Both the position numbers and the translations under genes were made by a program. Shown here in pieces: positions 1-11,391 of a stretch of DNA of 64,000 bases. Location of the stretch: NCBI GenBank assembly GCA_023101725.1, contig JALJCO010001191.1:1-64000 (forward strand). The letters run 5' to 3'. Position 1 is the first letter of the stretch. Every line of letters begins with the position of its first letter. The notes beneath the pieces were generated by a model, which saw only the letters and a program-made list of their open reading frames with translations, searched no databases and was not told where the DNA came from. The DNA comes from Atherinomorus stipes (Eukaryota > Chordata > Actinopteri > Atheriniformes > Atherinidae).

Positions 1-541
1 ACTGATACTACAGGACTGATACCACTGGACTGATATTACTGTACTGATACTACCGGACTGATACTACTGTCCTGATATTACTGTACTGATACTACCTGAC
101 TGATACTACTGTCCTGATACTACTGTACTGATACTACCGGACTGATACGACTGTGCTGATACTACTGGACTGATACTATTTTATTATATATTATATTATA
201 TATATATTATATTATATAATATATTATATTAAATTTTATATAAATTTTTTTACCGGACTGATACTACTGTACTGATACTACTGGACTGTATACCACTGTA
301 CCTGATATTACTGTACTGATACCACCTGACTGATACTACTGGACTGATACTACTGTACTGATACCACCGGACTGATAATACTGGACTGATACTACTGTCC
401 TGATACCACCGGACTGATACTACTGGACTGATACTACTGTACTGATACCACCTGACTGATACTACTGGACTGATACTACTGTACATATACCACGGACTGA
501 TACTACTGTACTGATACCACCGGACTGATACTACTGTCCTG
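1..541. repeat. 14-bp minisatellite, first block
   Basis: Degenerate tandem copies of a 14-bp unit, ACTGATACTACTGN, where the last bases vary (CTGG, CTGT, CCGG, CCTG). The array is interrupted by an AT-only segment and stops abruptly at the 5' end of an L2 LINE fragment; the same unit resumes after it at about 2145. Open frames here are a by-product of the repeat. Confidence 0.95.
178..250. repeat. AT-rich low-complexity insert within minisatellite
   Basis: About 70 bp made almost only of A and T (TATTATATTATA-like), interrupting the 14-bp array. Probably a microsatellite that grew inside the array. Confidence 0.85.
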
Positions 542-2040
542 ATTGTGAACTCCTCTCTAACGTCAGGTGTTTTCCCAGAGTCACTGAAAACAGCTGTGAT
601 CAAACTCTGCTAAAAAAGGAGAATCTAGACAAGACACAGATGAGCAGCTACAGGCCGATCTCCAATCTTCCATTTTTAAGTAAGATCATTGAAAAAGCAG
701 CCTTTCACCAGCTAAATGACTTTTTAAGAGAAAACAACCGTTGTGATGTCTTCCAGTCAGGTTTTAGACAGCACCACAGCACTGAGACTGCTCTGACCAA
801 AGTCATGAATGACATATGTCTGAATACTGACACTGGAAAAATGTCAGTGTTGGTTTTACTGGATCTCAGATGCGCATTTGATACAGTTGACCACATTATA
901 TTACTCCAATGACTGGAGAAGTGGGTCTCTCTAGTTCTGTACTCAAACTGGTTCAAAACGTACTTGGAGAACAGGGAGTATCTTTGTGTCAGTAGGTAAT
1001 TTTACATCTGAGCAGACAAAAATGACCTGTGGAGTTCCCCAGGGCTCTATCCTGGGGCTCTTCTGTTCAACATCTACATGCTCCCACTGGCTCAGGTTAT
1101 AAAGAACAACAATATTAGTTACCATAGCTACGCAGATGACACACGGCTATATATTACAGTGTCACCAGGAGACCAGAGCCCTGTACAGGCTCTTGGTAAA
1201 TGTATTGAGGAGATTAATGACTGGATGTGCCTCAACTTTCTTCAGCTGAACAAAAACAAAACTGAGGTGATTGTTTTTTGGAGCCAAACAGAAACGACAG
1301 CAGGTTGTCACAGAACTTCAGTCCATCCACAAAAAAACCACCAATCAGGCCAGAAATCTGGGTGAAGTGATGGACTCAGACCTGAACTTTGAAAAACACA
1401 TCAAGGCGATCACTAAATCAGCCTACTATCACCTGAAGAACATCTCAAGGATAAAAGATCTGATGTCTCAGGAAAATCTGGAAAAACTAGTCCATCATTC
1501 ATCTTCAGTCGGCTTGATTACTGTAACAGCGTCTTTACTGGTCTACCTAAAAAATCAGTTAAACAGCTGCAGCTCATTCAGAACTCTGCTGCCCGAGTTC
1601 TCACTAAGACCAAAAAAGTGGACCACATCAGTCCAGTTCTCAGGTCTTTACACTGGCTGCCGGTCCATCAGAGAATAGACTTTAAAGTTCTGCTGCTGGT
1701 CTATAAAGCTCTGAATGGTTTAGGCCCAAAATACATCAGTGACCTCTTGACCCAGTATGAACCTACTAGACCCCTCAGGTCATCTGGATCCGGTCTTTTA
1801 TCAGTTCCAGAACCAGAACCAGACATGGATAAGCTGCGTTCAGCTTCTATGCTGCACATGTCTGGAACAAACTCCCAGAAAGTCTCAGATCAGCTGAAAC
1901 AGTTTATTCAAATCCAGGATAAAGACCCACCTGTTCTCAGCTGCATTTACGAAGATTTTTTTTCCAAAGTTAAAATCCGCACGTCTCTGTATTCTCTCTT
2001 TTTAATCTTAAATGCTTTTAATTTTGAATCATGCTTCTAA
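542..2040 (+). pseudogene. L2 reverse transcriptase remnant (ORF2 C-terminal half)
   Basis: Several frames together carry reverse transcriptase blocks in the right order. SYRPISNLPFLSKIIEK and HSTETALTKV are near 645-800. A motif A relative, LLDLRCAFDTVDH, is near 855-890. A GVPQGS-like motif B follows near 1030, motif [10 protein letters not shown] near 1130, and [12 protein letters not shown] near 1240. The C-terminal signature [20 protein letters not shown] is near 1625. At least four frame changes and in-frame stops (for example TAA near 613 and TGA near 910) make it non-functional. The motif order and the 3' tail identify the L2 clade with good confidence. It is not a host gene. Confidence 0.88.
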
Positions 2041-2140
2041 TAGTTTTTTTTCTCTCCCTTTGCTTTTAATGTTTTATGTAAAGCACTTTGATTTGTTCTG
2101 TACATGAAATGTGCTATACAAATAAACTTGCCTTGCCTAC
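542..2140 (+). mobile_element. 5'-truncated L2-clade LINE fragment
   Basis: Begins inside the reverse transcriptase region (reads IVNSSLTSGVFPESLKTAVI in the first frame) and runs to a typical L2 3' end: GTAAAGCACTTTGATTTG, then GTGCTATACAAATAAA, ending in short CTTGCC-type repeats. It is homologous to the longer minus-strand L2 at 12756-18009. 5' truncation is the usual product of target-primed reverse transcription. It sits inside the 14-bp minisatellite; I could not find a clear target-site duplication. Confidence 0.9.
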
Positions 2141-2144
2141 TGAA

Positions 2145-3405
2145 AAGACTGTACCGATACTACTGTATTGATACTACTGGACTGATACTACCGGACTGAT
2201 ACTACTGTTTTATTGGACTGATACTACCGGACTGATACTACTGGACTGATACTTCTGTACTGATACTACGGGATTCGGACTGATACTACTGGACTGATAC
2301 TACTGGACTGATACTACCGGACTGATACTACCGGACTGATACTTTGTATGATACTGGACGGCTGGACTGATACTACTGTACTGATACTACCGAACTGATA
2401 CTACCGGACTGTAGTAGTAACTGATACTACCGGACTGATACTACTGTACTGATACTTCTGTACTTATAATAATGGTGTTGATGATAGTTGATAAGGATGA
2501 ATAGAAGAACTGAATGATACTAACAGACTGATACTACTGGACTGATACTACTGGACTGATACTACCGAACTGATACTACTGCACTGATACTACTATATTG
2601 ATACTACTGCACTGATACTACTGCACTGATACTACTATACTGATACTACTGCACTGGTACTACTGTACTGATACTACTGCACTGATACTACTATACTGAT
2701 ACTACTGCACTGATACTACTGCACTGATACTACTATACTGATACTACTGCACTGATACTACTATACTGATACTACTGCACTGGTACTACTGTCCTGATAT
2801 GACTGTACCTCGCACTACCAGACTGATACTACTGTACTGATACTTCCGAACTGATACTACTGGACTGATACTACCGGACTGGATACTACTGTACTGATAT
2901 TACTGTATTGATACTACCGAACTGATACTACCGAACTGATACTACTGGACTGATGCGACTGTACTGATACTATCAAACTGATACTACTGCATTGATACTA
3001 CTTTACTGATACTACCGCACTGATACCACTGTACTGATACTACTATACTGATACTACTGCACTGATACTACTGCACTGATACTACTATACTGATACTACT
3101 GAACTGATTCAACTGTACTGATACTACTGAACTGATACTACCAGACTAATACTACTGCACTGGTACTACTGCACTGATACTACTGCACTGATACTACTGC
3201 ACTGGTACTACTGCACTGATACTACTGCACTGATACTACTGCACTGGTACTACTGCACTGATACTACTGCACTGATACTACTATACTGATACTACTGCAC
3301 TGGTACTACTGCACTGATACTACTGTACTAATACGACTGTACTGATACTACTACACTGGTACTACTGCACTGATACTACTGTACTGATACTACTGAACTG
3401 CTATA
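2145..3405. repeat. 14-bp minisatellite, second block
   Basis: Same ACTGATACTACTGN unit as at 1-541, about 90 copies, with local homogenised runs (ACTGCACTGATACT, ACTATACTGATACT between 2580 and 3390). The block continues the array after the L2 insertion. Confidence 0.95.
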
Positions 3406-3825
3406 AAACCTGCGTTGTCGTCCCCTCTGAGAGTTTTAGGGGAGAAATAAACGACTTGTTCGTGTGTGACGTGATTACAGCAGCATCGCTGACAGATGTC
3501 GCCATGGTGTCACAAAGATGATATTTCACTGATTTAATGCAAGTACTTGCAAAATTATGTTTTATTGCTACAACATAATATATTGTAAGAAATCTGGATA
3601 GTCATATATTAATCTGTAATTAATTTATCATTTTGAAATACTTAGTTTTTATCTTGTTTTAATGTACTCATAAATTTTTTCTATTATCATTTTGTTAGTA
3701 TTTCATTGCGCACTGTAAAATCATGATTTAAAAATGATTGGCATTGAAACAAACACAACAGTTAAAATGGTGCAATAAGTATTTTTTTTACAAAAAAAAA
3801 ACTGTTAAAAACTGACAGCTTATCA
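3406..3825. other. AT-rich spacer, no gene seen
   Basis: No open frame of note and no recognised repeat up to about 3712. From about 3713 there are CACTGTAAAA and AACAGTTAAAA words resembling the small inverted-repeat family whose hairpin lies at 4184-4262. Confidence 0.5.
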
Positions 3826-4020
3826 CGGGGGGGAGGAAGGGGAAGGGGGGAAAGAGGGGAGAAAAAAGAAAAAAGGGGAAAAGGGAAGGGGGGAGGGGAA
3901 AAAGAGGGGGAGAAGGGAAGAAAACAAAAGAAGCAAAGGAGAAGGGGAGGAAAGAGAAGGGGGGGAGGGAGAGAAAAGGAAAAGAGAGGAAGGAGGGAGG
4001 AGAGGGAGGGAGGGGGGAAA
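3826..4020 (+). repeat. Polypurine (G/A) tract
   Basis: About 195 bp composed almost only of G and A on the plus strand, with many GGGG runs (GGGGGGAGG-type words). Such tracts can form triplex or G-quadruplex structures. The minus-strand open frame through it (Pro/Phe/Leu-rich) is a composition artefact. Confidence 0.9.
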
Positions 4021-4183
4021 AACACCCCAAAAAAACTATAAATTACAGTGGCATTGTATAAAATATTATGGTTTGCTGTTTTGACAACTGTAAATTTAGC
4101 AGTACACAACTGTTACTTATTCATGGTAGTTAACCGCAAAAACAACAGTTAAATACTAAAGACTTGCAGCTGTAGTTGACACC

Positions 4184-4262
4184 TTTTTACTGTAATTTTT
4201 ACTGTGAAAAACTGGCGACCGCAGCTGCCAGTTTTTCACCATAAAAATTACACAGTAAAAAT
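4184..4262. repeat. Near-perfect hairpin, end of a CACTGTAA-type small inverted-repeat element
   Basis: Left arm about 4185-4216 (TTTTACTGTAATTTTTACTG onward) pairs with right arm about 4226-4261 (CCATAAAAATTACACAGTAA at its end) around a GACCGCAGC loop. Similar words occur at 39952-40100 and 41590-41667, which suggests a dispersed non-autonomous DNA element. Superfamily not determined. Confidence 0.65.
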
Positions 4263-4504
4263 GATAAAGAGACAATATTTTTTAAAAAAGATATACATGA
4301 TAACAAATGTAGGTTTTAGCTGTTCATTGGAATAAGTGCACTAAATTTTTGCAAATTAGAGTACTAGTAATTTTTTTCTACATCTGTTTCTCGCCTCATT
4401 AGCTTGGAAGTTCTGGGCTTCTTCTGCAACACACGGTCTGAAAAGAGCAAAATTCTATAAAGAAAAATGGAACCATTCTTTGTTTGCAAAGGTTTTATGT
4501 CTAA

Positions 4505-4625
4505 AGCCTAAAAAAAGAAAAAAGAAGGAAAAAAAAGAGAGAATAAGAAGAAAAGGAGAGAAAGAAAAGGAGCAAAAAGAGAAAAGAAAAAGGTTAAAAA
4601 AAGAAGAAAAAAAAAAACTAAAAGT
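4505..4625 (+). repeat. A/G low-complexity tract
   Basis: Runs of AAAAAGAAAAAAGAAGG-like sequence. The Lys-rich open frame across it is an artefact of composition. Confidence 0.85.
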
Positions 4626-5807
4626 CAAAATAAAACTGATTCCTTTAAAACAAATTTCATAAAATAAGTATTTCCCAAAAATTATAATCATAATTTTTGA
4701 AATTGCCTTTTTATTTTTTTTTAAAGGCCATGAAATATTTGCAGTTCTAGTTGACTTATTTAGCTGGATTGAGGCAAAAATGAGTCTTTTTGACTGTAAA
4801 GGTTCAGACCCCTGACCTAAAGAATAAATTATCCATCACAATTATCCTCACAGACACATAAGAGGAGTTTTGAGTATAAAGAATCATTGGCAGGAAAACG
4901 CAGTATCCACCTCTCAAAGACGAGGACTGAGAACAGGTTTCCCCGCCGCAGCTTTCAGCCCTCAGCTGCTGTTTGGATGGGTGTGTTAGAGCAGAAGAGT
5001 GGGGTGATGACCTCCAGAAAAGGCCGTATTTAAATGAAGCTGCTACCCAGTGTGAGATTACACTCTGAGGTGTGTAGTACATGCTCCGCTCATACAGAGC
5101 CAAAGCAGCCCAGAAGATAAAGATGAGAAAATGCTGGGAAATTACAGCGTGCCGCGGTGCTATCGCCCCTCTGCAGAGCTGGAGGTGAGAGATAGAACTG
5201 TACTAAAAATGCCGGGCAAAGAAGAACGACCTCTCTCAGTATTATACACAGGCTGCCAGCCCAGCATCAGTATCTGTCCTCAGGACCGCGCTCGGCTTAA
5301 ATGGCTGTTTTTCCTCAATGCCAGCTCAGCGAGACACCATGGAAACAACACCAGCTGCAGCATGCTTACCTTTATATTAGTAGTTTTAAAAAATGCCCTC
5401 ATGCACATGAGAGGAAGTTTCCTCTTCCTCTAATGAGCGAGGGAACAGGAGCAACATTATTTTTACAGTCCTAAAGCGTAAATGCAACATAAACAGCATT
5501 CATTACGGACACAACCCGCTCATTTGCTCATAGTTGAAGGAAAATTCTCCAGTTTTACAGGCTGCATATTTGAATGTTTGTGAAATCAGGCAGACTGACG
5601 TGATGGGAGTCGTCGTCTGCAGGAGTTTGATCTGATTGAGCGGCTGATTAAACAACAGAGCGTCTCCTGGCAGCTCAGCTCTGCTGCAGGAAGAACAAAA
5701 CATCAGCGTATTTGTCACAGAGGAACAACCAGCATCCCGCAGCACTTCTGGAGGTTTACGGCTGTTTAAGTTACTGAAATGACATCACTGCTGCCTGGCT
5801 GTTCATT
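4626..5807. other. Single-copy-looking spacer, no gene recognised
   Basis: Mixed-composition DNA with three short open frames (about 80-100 codons, at 4804-5103 minus, 5131-5433 plus and 5503-5745 minus). None shows a recognisable domain, splice context or codon pattern, so I do not call a gene. Confidence 0.5.
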
Positions 5808-5855
5808 TGAAATCTAACGCAGAGAAAATGTTCAGCTTGATTTATGCAGAAATCA
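5808..5855 (+). repeat. Direct repeat, left copy (partner 7511-7560)
   Basis: The words TTTGAAATC, AGAGAAAAT and TTCAGCTTGATTTATGCAGA occur in the same order here and at 7511-7560. The two copies flank the first 21-bp minisatellite array and the poly(A) tract. Confidence 0.75.
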
Positions 5856-5859
5856 CGTT

Positions 5860-7055
5860 TACTGTAATGTTTTTGCTGTAAACATTTTATTTCTTCTTTG
5901 AACATGTTTATTTCTGTGTAAACATGTTTATTTCTGTGTAAACATGTTTATTTCTGTGTAAACATGCTTATTTTTTGTGTAAACATTTTTTATTTCTGTG
6001 TACACATTTTTTTATTTCTCTGTAAACATGTTTATTCCTGCTGTAAACACGCTTATTCCTGCTGTGTACATGTTTTTCTGTGTAGACATGTTTATTTCTG
6101 TGTAAACATGTTTATTCCTGTTGTGTACATGTTTATTTCTGTGTAAACATGTTTATTTCTGTGTAAACATGTTTATTCCTGCTGTGAACATGTTTATTTC
6201 TGTGTAAACATGTTTATTCCTGCTGTGAACATGTTTATTTCTGTGTAAACATGTTTATTTCTGTGTAAACATGCTTATTTCTGTGTAAACATGCTTATTT
6301 TTTTGTGTAAACATTTTTTATTTCTGTGTACACATTTTTTTATTTCTCTGTAAACATGTTTATTCCTGCTGTAAACACGCTTATTCCTGCTGTGTACATG
6401 TTTTTCTGTGTAGACATGTTTATTCTTGCTGTAAACATGTTTATTCCTGCTGTAAACATGTTTATTCCTGTTGTGTACATGTTTATTTATGTGTAAACAT
6501 TGTTTATTCCTGCTGTGAATATGTTTATTTCTGTGTAAACATGTTTATTCCTGCTGTAAACATGTTTATTCCTGTTGTGTACATGTTTATTTATGTGTAA
6601 ACATGTTTATTTCTGCTGTGAATATGTTTATTTCTGTGTAAACATGCTTATTCCTGCTGTAAACATGTTTATTCCTGTGTACACGTTTATTTCTGTGTGA
6701 ACATGTTTATTTCTGTGTAAACATGTTTATTCCTGCTGTGAACCTGTTTATTCCTGTTGTGTACATGTTTATTCCTGTTGTGTACATGTTTATTTCTGTG
6801 TAAACATGTTTATTCTTGCTGTAAACATGTTTATTCCTGCTGTAAACATGTTTATTCCTGTGTACACATGTTTACTTCTGTGTGAACATGTTTATGTCTG
6901 TGTAAACATGTTTATTTCTGTGTGAACATGTTTATTCCTGTTGTGTACATGTTTATTTCTGTGTAAATATGTTCATTCCTGCTGTAAATGTGCTTATTTC
7001 TGTGTAAACATGCTTATTCCTGCTGTAAACATGTTTATTTGTGTGTAAACATGTT
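5860..7055 (+). repeat. About 21-bp minisatellite array A
   Basis: Roughly 55-60 copies of a unit of about 20-21 bp built on TAAACATGTTTATTCCTGC or its shorter form with TTCTGTG. It is the reverse complement of the units at 8195-8620 and 22516-24030, so the three arrays share one origin. Contains a local larger duplication (near-identical stretches around 5975-6070 and 6300-6410). Confidence 0.92.
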
Positions 7056-7225
7056 TACTGTATTTCATAATGACTGTTTACTCCTGGTCTTTTTCATGTC
7101 ATGTGTACACGCAGCATATTGCTGTATTCGTGTGGTCTTTTGTACTCATTTGATGTAGTCTGATATTTTTTCTCACTGATGTCATTGACAGTCAGGTGAT
7201 CAGGTATAGCCCACCTCGGCAGGTG

Positions 7226-7228
7226 CAC

Positions 7229-7288
<60 letters not shown>

Positions 7289-7338
7289 AAAAAAAGAAAA
7301 AAAAAAACAAAAAAAAAAAAAAAAAAACCCCCCCGCCC
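7226..7338 (+). repeat. Long poly(A) run followed by poly(C)
   Basis: About 95 A residues with a few G or C interruptions, then a CCCCCCCCGCCCCCC tail. May be an old retroposon tail; length in the assembly is unreliable. No associated SINE or LINE body is recognisable on the left. Confidence 0.85.
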
Positions 7339-7510
7339 CCCCTGATCGTCTTTTAGTCTGAAGAAGGGCAGACGAAAAGGGGCACAGGAGTGCGGCCCCA
7401 TCTCCTCATCTCGTCATCTATATTGTTCTTCATGGTCCAGCACCTACTGCAGTCACAACTTCTTCAGGATGTGCGTGATTTTGCACTTTTCTCTTGTATC
7501 TTGTGTGGCC

Positions 7511-7560
7511 ATGGTTTATTTGAAATCAAATAGAGAAAATTTTCAGCTTGATTTATGCAG
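7511..7560 (+). repeat. Direct repeat, right copy (partner 5808-5855)
   Basis: Matches the left copy with a few substitutions (TTCAGCTTGATTTATGCAGA identical). Suggests segmental duplication around the array. Confidence 0.75.
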
Positions 7561-8079
7561 AAATTCCATGTTTAAAGGAATATTCCCCACAGACAGTCCT
7601 GTTATCTTCACACGGCTGTGATTTGTGTCTGGCCTCTGGTCTGAAACATGCTGCTGAAAAAGCCTGATTTGGCTCCTTGTCTTTAAATAACTACAGATTA
7701 TTCTTAAAACTGTCCTGTTATCTCAGGTTCTGGAGAGAGGCATCTCTTCACAGTGGATGTAATTAATTGAAGATAACGGTGTTTTCAGCCACTTCAGTGT
7801 GGTTAAAAACACTGAAGTTTATTTAAGTTTATTCATAGAGAATAAACTTCAACTTTAGTTCTTTTGTCACTAAAATCTGCCTTTGCTGGTGTTGATCACA
7901 GCTACCTGCAACATCTGCACTCCTGAGCTGGTGCAGGTTTTTTTATGCTGACATCTGTGACAGAACCTTTTCATTTACTCTGACTTTACCTCTGACGTTA
8001 ACTTTGCGTCCTCAGCTGTAACAGCTCAGCTCAGATTGCTTGTGGTGAACCCAAGCAGCAACCTGTGGTGAGAGAGATG
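7561..8079. other. Spacer, no gene recognised
   Basis: Single-copy-looking sequence without convincing coding potential or repeat signature. Confidence 0.5.
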
Positions 8080-8790
8080 AAAAAAAGAAGAAGCCACTTC
8101 CGGGTTGACCAAAAAACTGTAGTTCCCTCCTCATCCACTAGAGGCTGCAAGACAGACCAAAGCCCCATAGATTCCCATGTTAAAAAGACCAACTTTACAG
8201 CAAGAATAAACATGTTTACAGCAGGAATAAACATGTTTATAGGAAAATAAACATGTTTACAGCAGGAATAAACATGTTTACAGGAAAATTAACATGTTTA
8301 CAGCAGGAATAAACATGTTTACAGCAGGAATAAACATGTTTACAGCAGGAATAAACATATTTAGAGAAAAAATAAACATGCTTACAGCAGGAATAAACAT
8401 GTTTACAGGAAAATAAACATGTTTACAGCAGGAATAAACATGTTTACAGGAAAATAAACATGGTCACTGTAGGAATAAACATACTTAAAGAAAAAATAAA
8501 CATGCTTACAGCAGGAATAAACATGTTAACAAGAAAATAAACATGTTAACAGGAAAATAAACATGTTCACTATAGAAATAAACATGTTTACAGCAAAAAA
8601 ATAAACACGTTTACAGTCAGGTTCAAAAAGTCATTTTAGGTTTAATAGGTCAAGTTCAACTGTGAGGGGGGGTGATTTTTTTTATAACTCGTATGTTTAG
8701 ATGTGACTGGAAATTACGCATAATTAGGGGCGTGTCCTTTGATTGACGGACGACTGACTGGATGACGGCTGGTGGCTAACTGCTAGCTCC
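8080..8790 (+). mobile_element. Dispersed element with internal 21-bp expansion, copy 1
   Basis: The left flank of the array contains GAAGCCACTTCCGGGTTGAC, CATCCACTAGAGGCTGC and a CCCATGTTAAAAAGACCAAC word. The right flank contains TAATAGGTCAAGTTCAACTG, TTTTTTATAACTCGTATG, GGGGCGTGTCCTTTGATTG and ACTGGATGACGGCTG. Matching flanks, in the same order, surround the large array at 22516-24030. The shared flanks show that the array lies inside a dispersed element rather than standing alone. I recall similar sequence as a common non-autonomous fish repeat, but its superfamily cannot be settled here. Confidence 0.75.
8195..8620 (+). repeat. 21-bp minisatellite array B
   Basis: About 20 copies of ATAAACATGTTTACAGCAGG-type units (period about 21 bp, some shorter with GGAAA). 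Lies inside the dispersed element at 8080-8790. Confidence 0.92.
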
Positions 8791-9560
8791 TTGTTTGCTT
8801 CCAGGATGGCCTCAGCCTGTAGCAGAGTTGCATAACGGTGGTTTTTAGTCAGCTAACAGCAAGTTAGCTTCCTGAGCTTCTAGAAACAAAACAAGAAATC
8901 TTGCTTCAGCTGTGAATCCTGAGTGAAGTGTCAGACCCCACATCCAATAATAGGTGCAAATATGAAAAAATAAAAGGGTGATAACATCTGAATATCCAAA
9001 TCATCTGGAAAAAAGTATGTACTTTTGTACTCCTCATGCACAAACATAAAAGTATGCATATATTTATAAATGAATTAAATGTCATGATTTTCACAACATT
9101 TTTATTTATTCGTACTTTAGTCAATTTCCACTTATTTTACTGACAGCTGATTTTTTTCTGTCTTTAATGGGAGTGTATGTAAACTTTTATGTGTCACTGT
9201 AATATTATACTAATAATGAGGTGAAAAATAAATATCTCACAGGTCTGTCAAAAATTCAGCTGAAATCTCTTAAATTGATCATTTTTATTATATTTTTTTT
9301 CGGGTATTATGATCCAGTCTCTGCCTCATTCAGGTGCTTTCACCAACAGGACGCAAAGAAATCGATGAAACGTCTTCAAATCCACAATCACCTGTAATGA
9401 CGTCATTTCATGATTTAAAATCTATCCGTGAGGTGGCCGAGAACGCGTCAGCTCCTGTAGCGTCGTCGCAGCAGTGGATTAGAGCCGGCGGAGAGCCTCT
9501 CACGCTCCAACCAGGTGAAGATGTCCGTCTCTGCTGATCAGGTGCTGCAGCAGCTCACAG
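8791..9560. other. Spacer, no gene recognised
   Basis: Includes AT-rich sequence and GCTAGC/GCTAAC-rich words near 8770-8870. No supportable gene. Confidence 0.5.
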
Positions 9561-9562
9561 CT

Positions 9563-9628
9563 GGACCTGGACCCGGACCTGGACCCAGACCTGGACCTGG
9601 ACCCGGACCTGGACCCGGACCTGGACCA
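9563..9628 (+). repeat. Short 12-bp GC-rich tandem repeat
   Basis: Five to six copies of GGACCTGGACCC variants; in one frame they read Gly-Pro repeats (GPGPGPGP). The 66-codon frame around it has no other support as a gene. Confidence 0.85.
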
Positions 9629-10428
9629 GCGCTCCAGCAGCAGCCTGGATATCACCGTCAGCGTGCCACTAATTCACTGATGAATTGGAGCAATTGTGTA
9701 TTTGATGGCGGCTGAAATGAGCAGCGTGGTGGGAGGAGGGCGCAGAGAGGAGCAAACCACTCATAAACAAGCCCTCAGTGACAGATCAGCCAATTCATGG
9801 AAGCGTAGGAACGCCATTACCTCCACTTATAAAACCACCAGTGACCTTTAAATATGTGCCGAGCTGAAGATATGGCTCTGCCTCTGCAGGATTATTACAG
9901 ATCCCTCTGCTGTTTTATGTGAGCCGCTTTATCTGCAGAGCAGGGAAAGTTCTGCACTTCAGAAGGCGTTTTTCAAGTACCTGTTAGTTTTACCAGCTGA
10001 CAGCGCAGAGGGATGAGGGTCGCCATGAAAGGAAGCTTTTCACTCAGAGGATGAAACAGGCACCAACACTGAAAGAAGCTGTGATGAAAACGACGAGGAG
10101 ATGACTTCAGACCGAATTTATGGAAGAATATTTCTGTTTCCAGACATTCAGACTGAACAACTCAAGTACTCAGTTTAATAGTTTCACGTTTTTTGGGGTC
10201 CGGCCTCCCCTGGTCTATCACATGCTCTTTTTCCAGGAGTAACCGTGGGGAGGACGTAAAAAAATCGTGCTTAATACCGCCTACCTTAATAAACCACTGG
10301 AAAGCTGAGGTTCTTGACATGTGATGACGTAAATCTGTGGTTCTCAAACTTTTTTCAACAAAGTACCTCTTGCGAATATATGTTAAGTCAAATACCCCCC
10401 TGTTGATGGCAAAGTGGTTTTTGTTGTA
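9629..10428. other. Single-copy-looking region, no gene recognised
   Basis: No repeat signature and no coding signal that I can defend. Homeobox-like ATTA words, TATAAAACC near 9828 and TTTAAATATG near 9848 are seen but prove nothing alone. Possibly conserved non-coding DNA. Confidence 0.4.
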
Positions 10429-10509
10429 TTAACCCTCGTGCCCTCCTCAAAAAAAGTTACGCTCCCCATGCTCAGGACAAAAGTGTCCCGAGCAGGGCAC
10501 AGGGGTTAA
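10429..10509. mobile_element. 81-bp TTAA-flanked foldback element
   Basis: Starts TTAACCCTCGTGCCCTCCTC and ends AGGGCACAGGGGTTAA; ends are imperfect inverted repeats and both carry TTAA. Internally GGACA and TGTCCCGAGCAGG add further self-complementarity. Looks like a very small non-autonomous element of a TTAA-targeting family (piggyBac or Kolobok type). Confidence 0.6.
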
Positions 10510-10516
10510 TAGATGT

Positions 10517-10538
10517 AAAAAAAAAAAAAAAAAAAAAC
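10517..10538 (+). repeat. Poly(A) run
   Basis: About 20 A residues after the foldback element. Confidence 0.9.
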
Positions 10539-10673
10539 ATAAGAGAACTTTGTCCATCATAGTTTTATTAAGGAACGTGCAAAATGGTCATTTTTAGTCC
10601 TTTCTTTTAGATGAAGCAGTCAGATCAGCTAAATAATGATTGATACCAGGAATGGCATCATCAGGGCCAAACT

Positions 10674-10987
10674 AGAGAGGCACGATATCGGCTCCCATAT
10701 TAACAAATTCGCGGGATCAGATATCGGATAAATGTGGCCGATCCAGCCTTCCGATCCAGTCATTTCTGTTTTTATTAATATTGTAGTAAATATACACTTA
10801 TTTATTAAAAGATCAAATTAAGTACATTTCTATCTGTTCATGTGTTACTTTTCTTGAAACAAAGCTAGACGTTTATATCAAGCTTGAGTCCTTCACTCAC
10901 TTGGCAAGGAAAGCAGTTCATTCATTCAAAAGTAGTATGATAAGCTGCGGGTTGGATTGGATCGGGAAACTGGATCGGTGCATCTCT
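10674..10987. mobile_element. hAT-like small element, degraded
   Basis: Left end AGAGAGGCACGATATCGG and right end GGATCGGTGCATCTCT are imperfect inverted repeats related to the TAGGGATGCACCGATCC ends of the element at 31349-32498. Sub-terminal ATCGG/CCGATC words also match. No clear target duplication. Confidence 0.6.
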
Positions 10988-11391
10988 GGACCAAACACCA
11001 GCACCTCAGTTTTATCTGAGTTTAACTGTTTGCAGCGAGTCAGTGTTTCATTTGCACACATGCAGCTCATTAAGGAGTTCAACTTCCGCGTCTCAGAGAC
11101 CCGACTCCTTCTTCTGTTTGTTGATGTTTCCCCGCACTGGCACCTCTTTGTGACATCATCATTATGTGACGACAAACACTTTTTAAAATTACGAAACAGA
11201 CTTTTGCGTTTTCAATGATTTACATGGTGACACTTCGGTGGAGCGTTTTCAAGATTTCCACTTTGGAAGGTAGTTTCATTTTTTTTGCATTTCTGACTTC
11301 TCAAAACGCCGGCACCGTCTGAACGATCGGCACATCTGAAAAATATTACCGTGTCCTGTATAAACGGGGCCTAAATGCACGTATAAACTCC
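10988..11391. other. Spacer, no gene recognised
   Basis: Short overlapping frames on both strands only; no domain. Confidence 0.45.

Noticed and set aside
250..603. 117-codon minus frame of WYQYSSISPV repeats
   Set aside because: Translation of the 14-bp minisatellite.
3762..4109. Pro/Phe/Leu-rich minus frame
   Set aside because: Product of the polypurine tract.
5131..5433. 100-codon plus frame in unique sequence
   Set aside because: No recognisable domain, no homologous copy in the window and no supporting splice or transcription signal.
7192..7401. Poly-Phe frame on the minus strand
   Set aside because: Translation of the poly(A) run.
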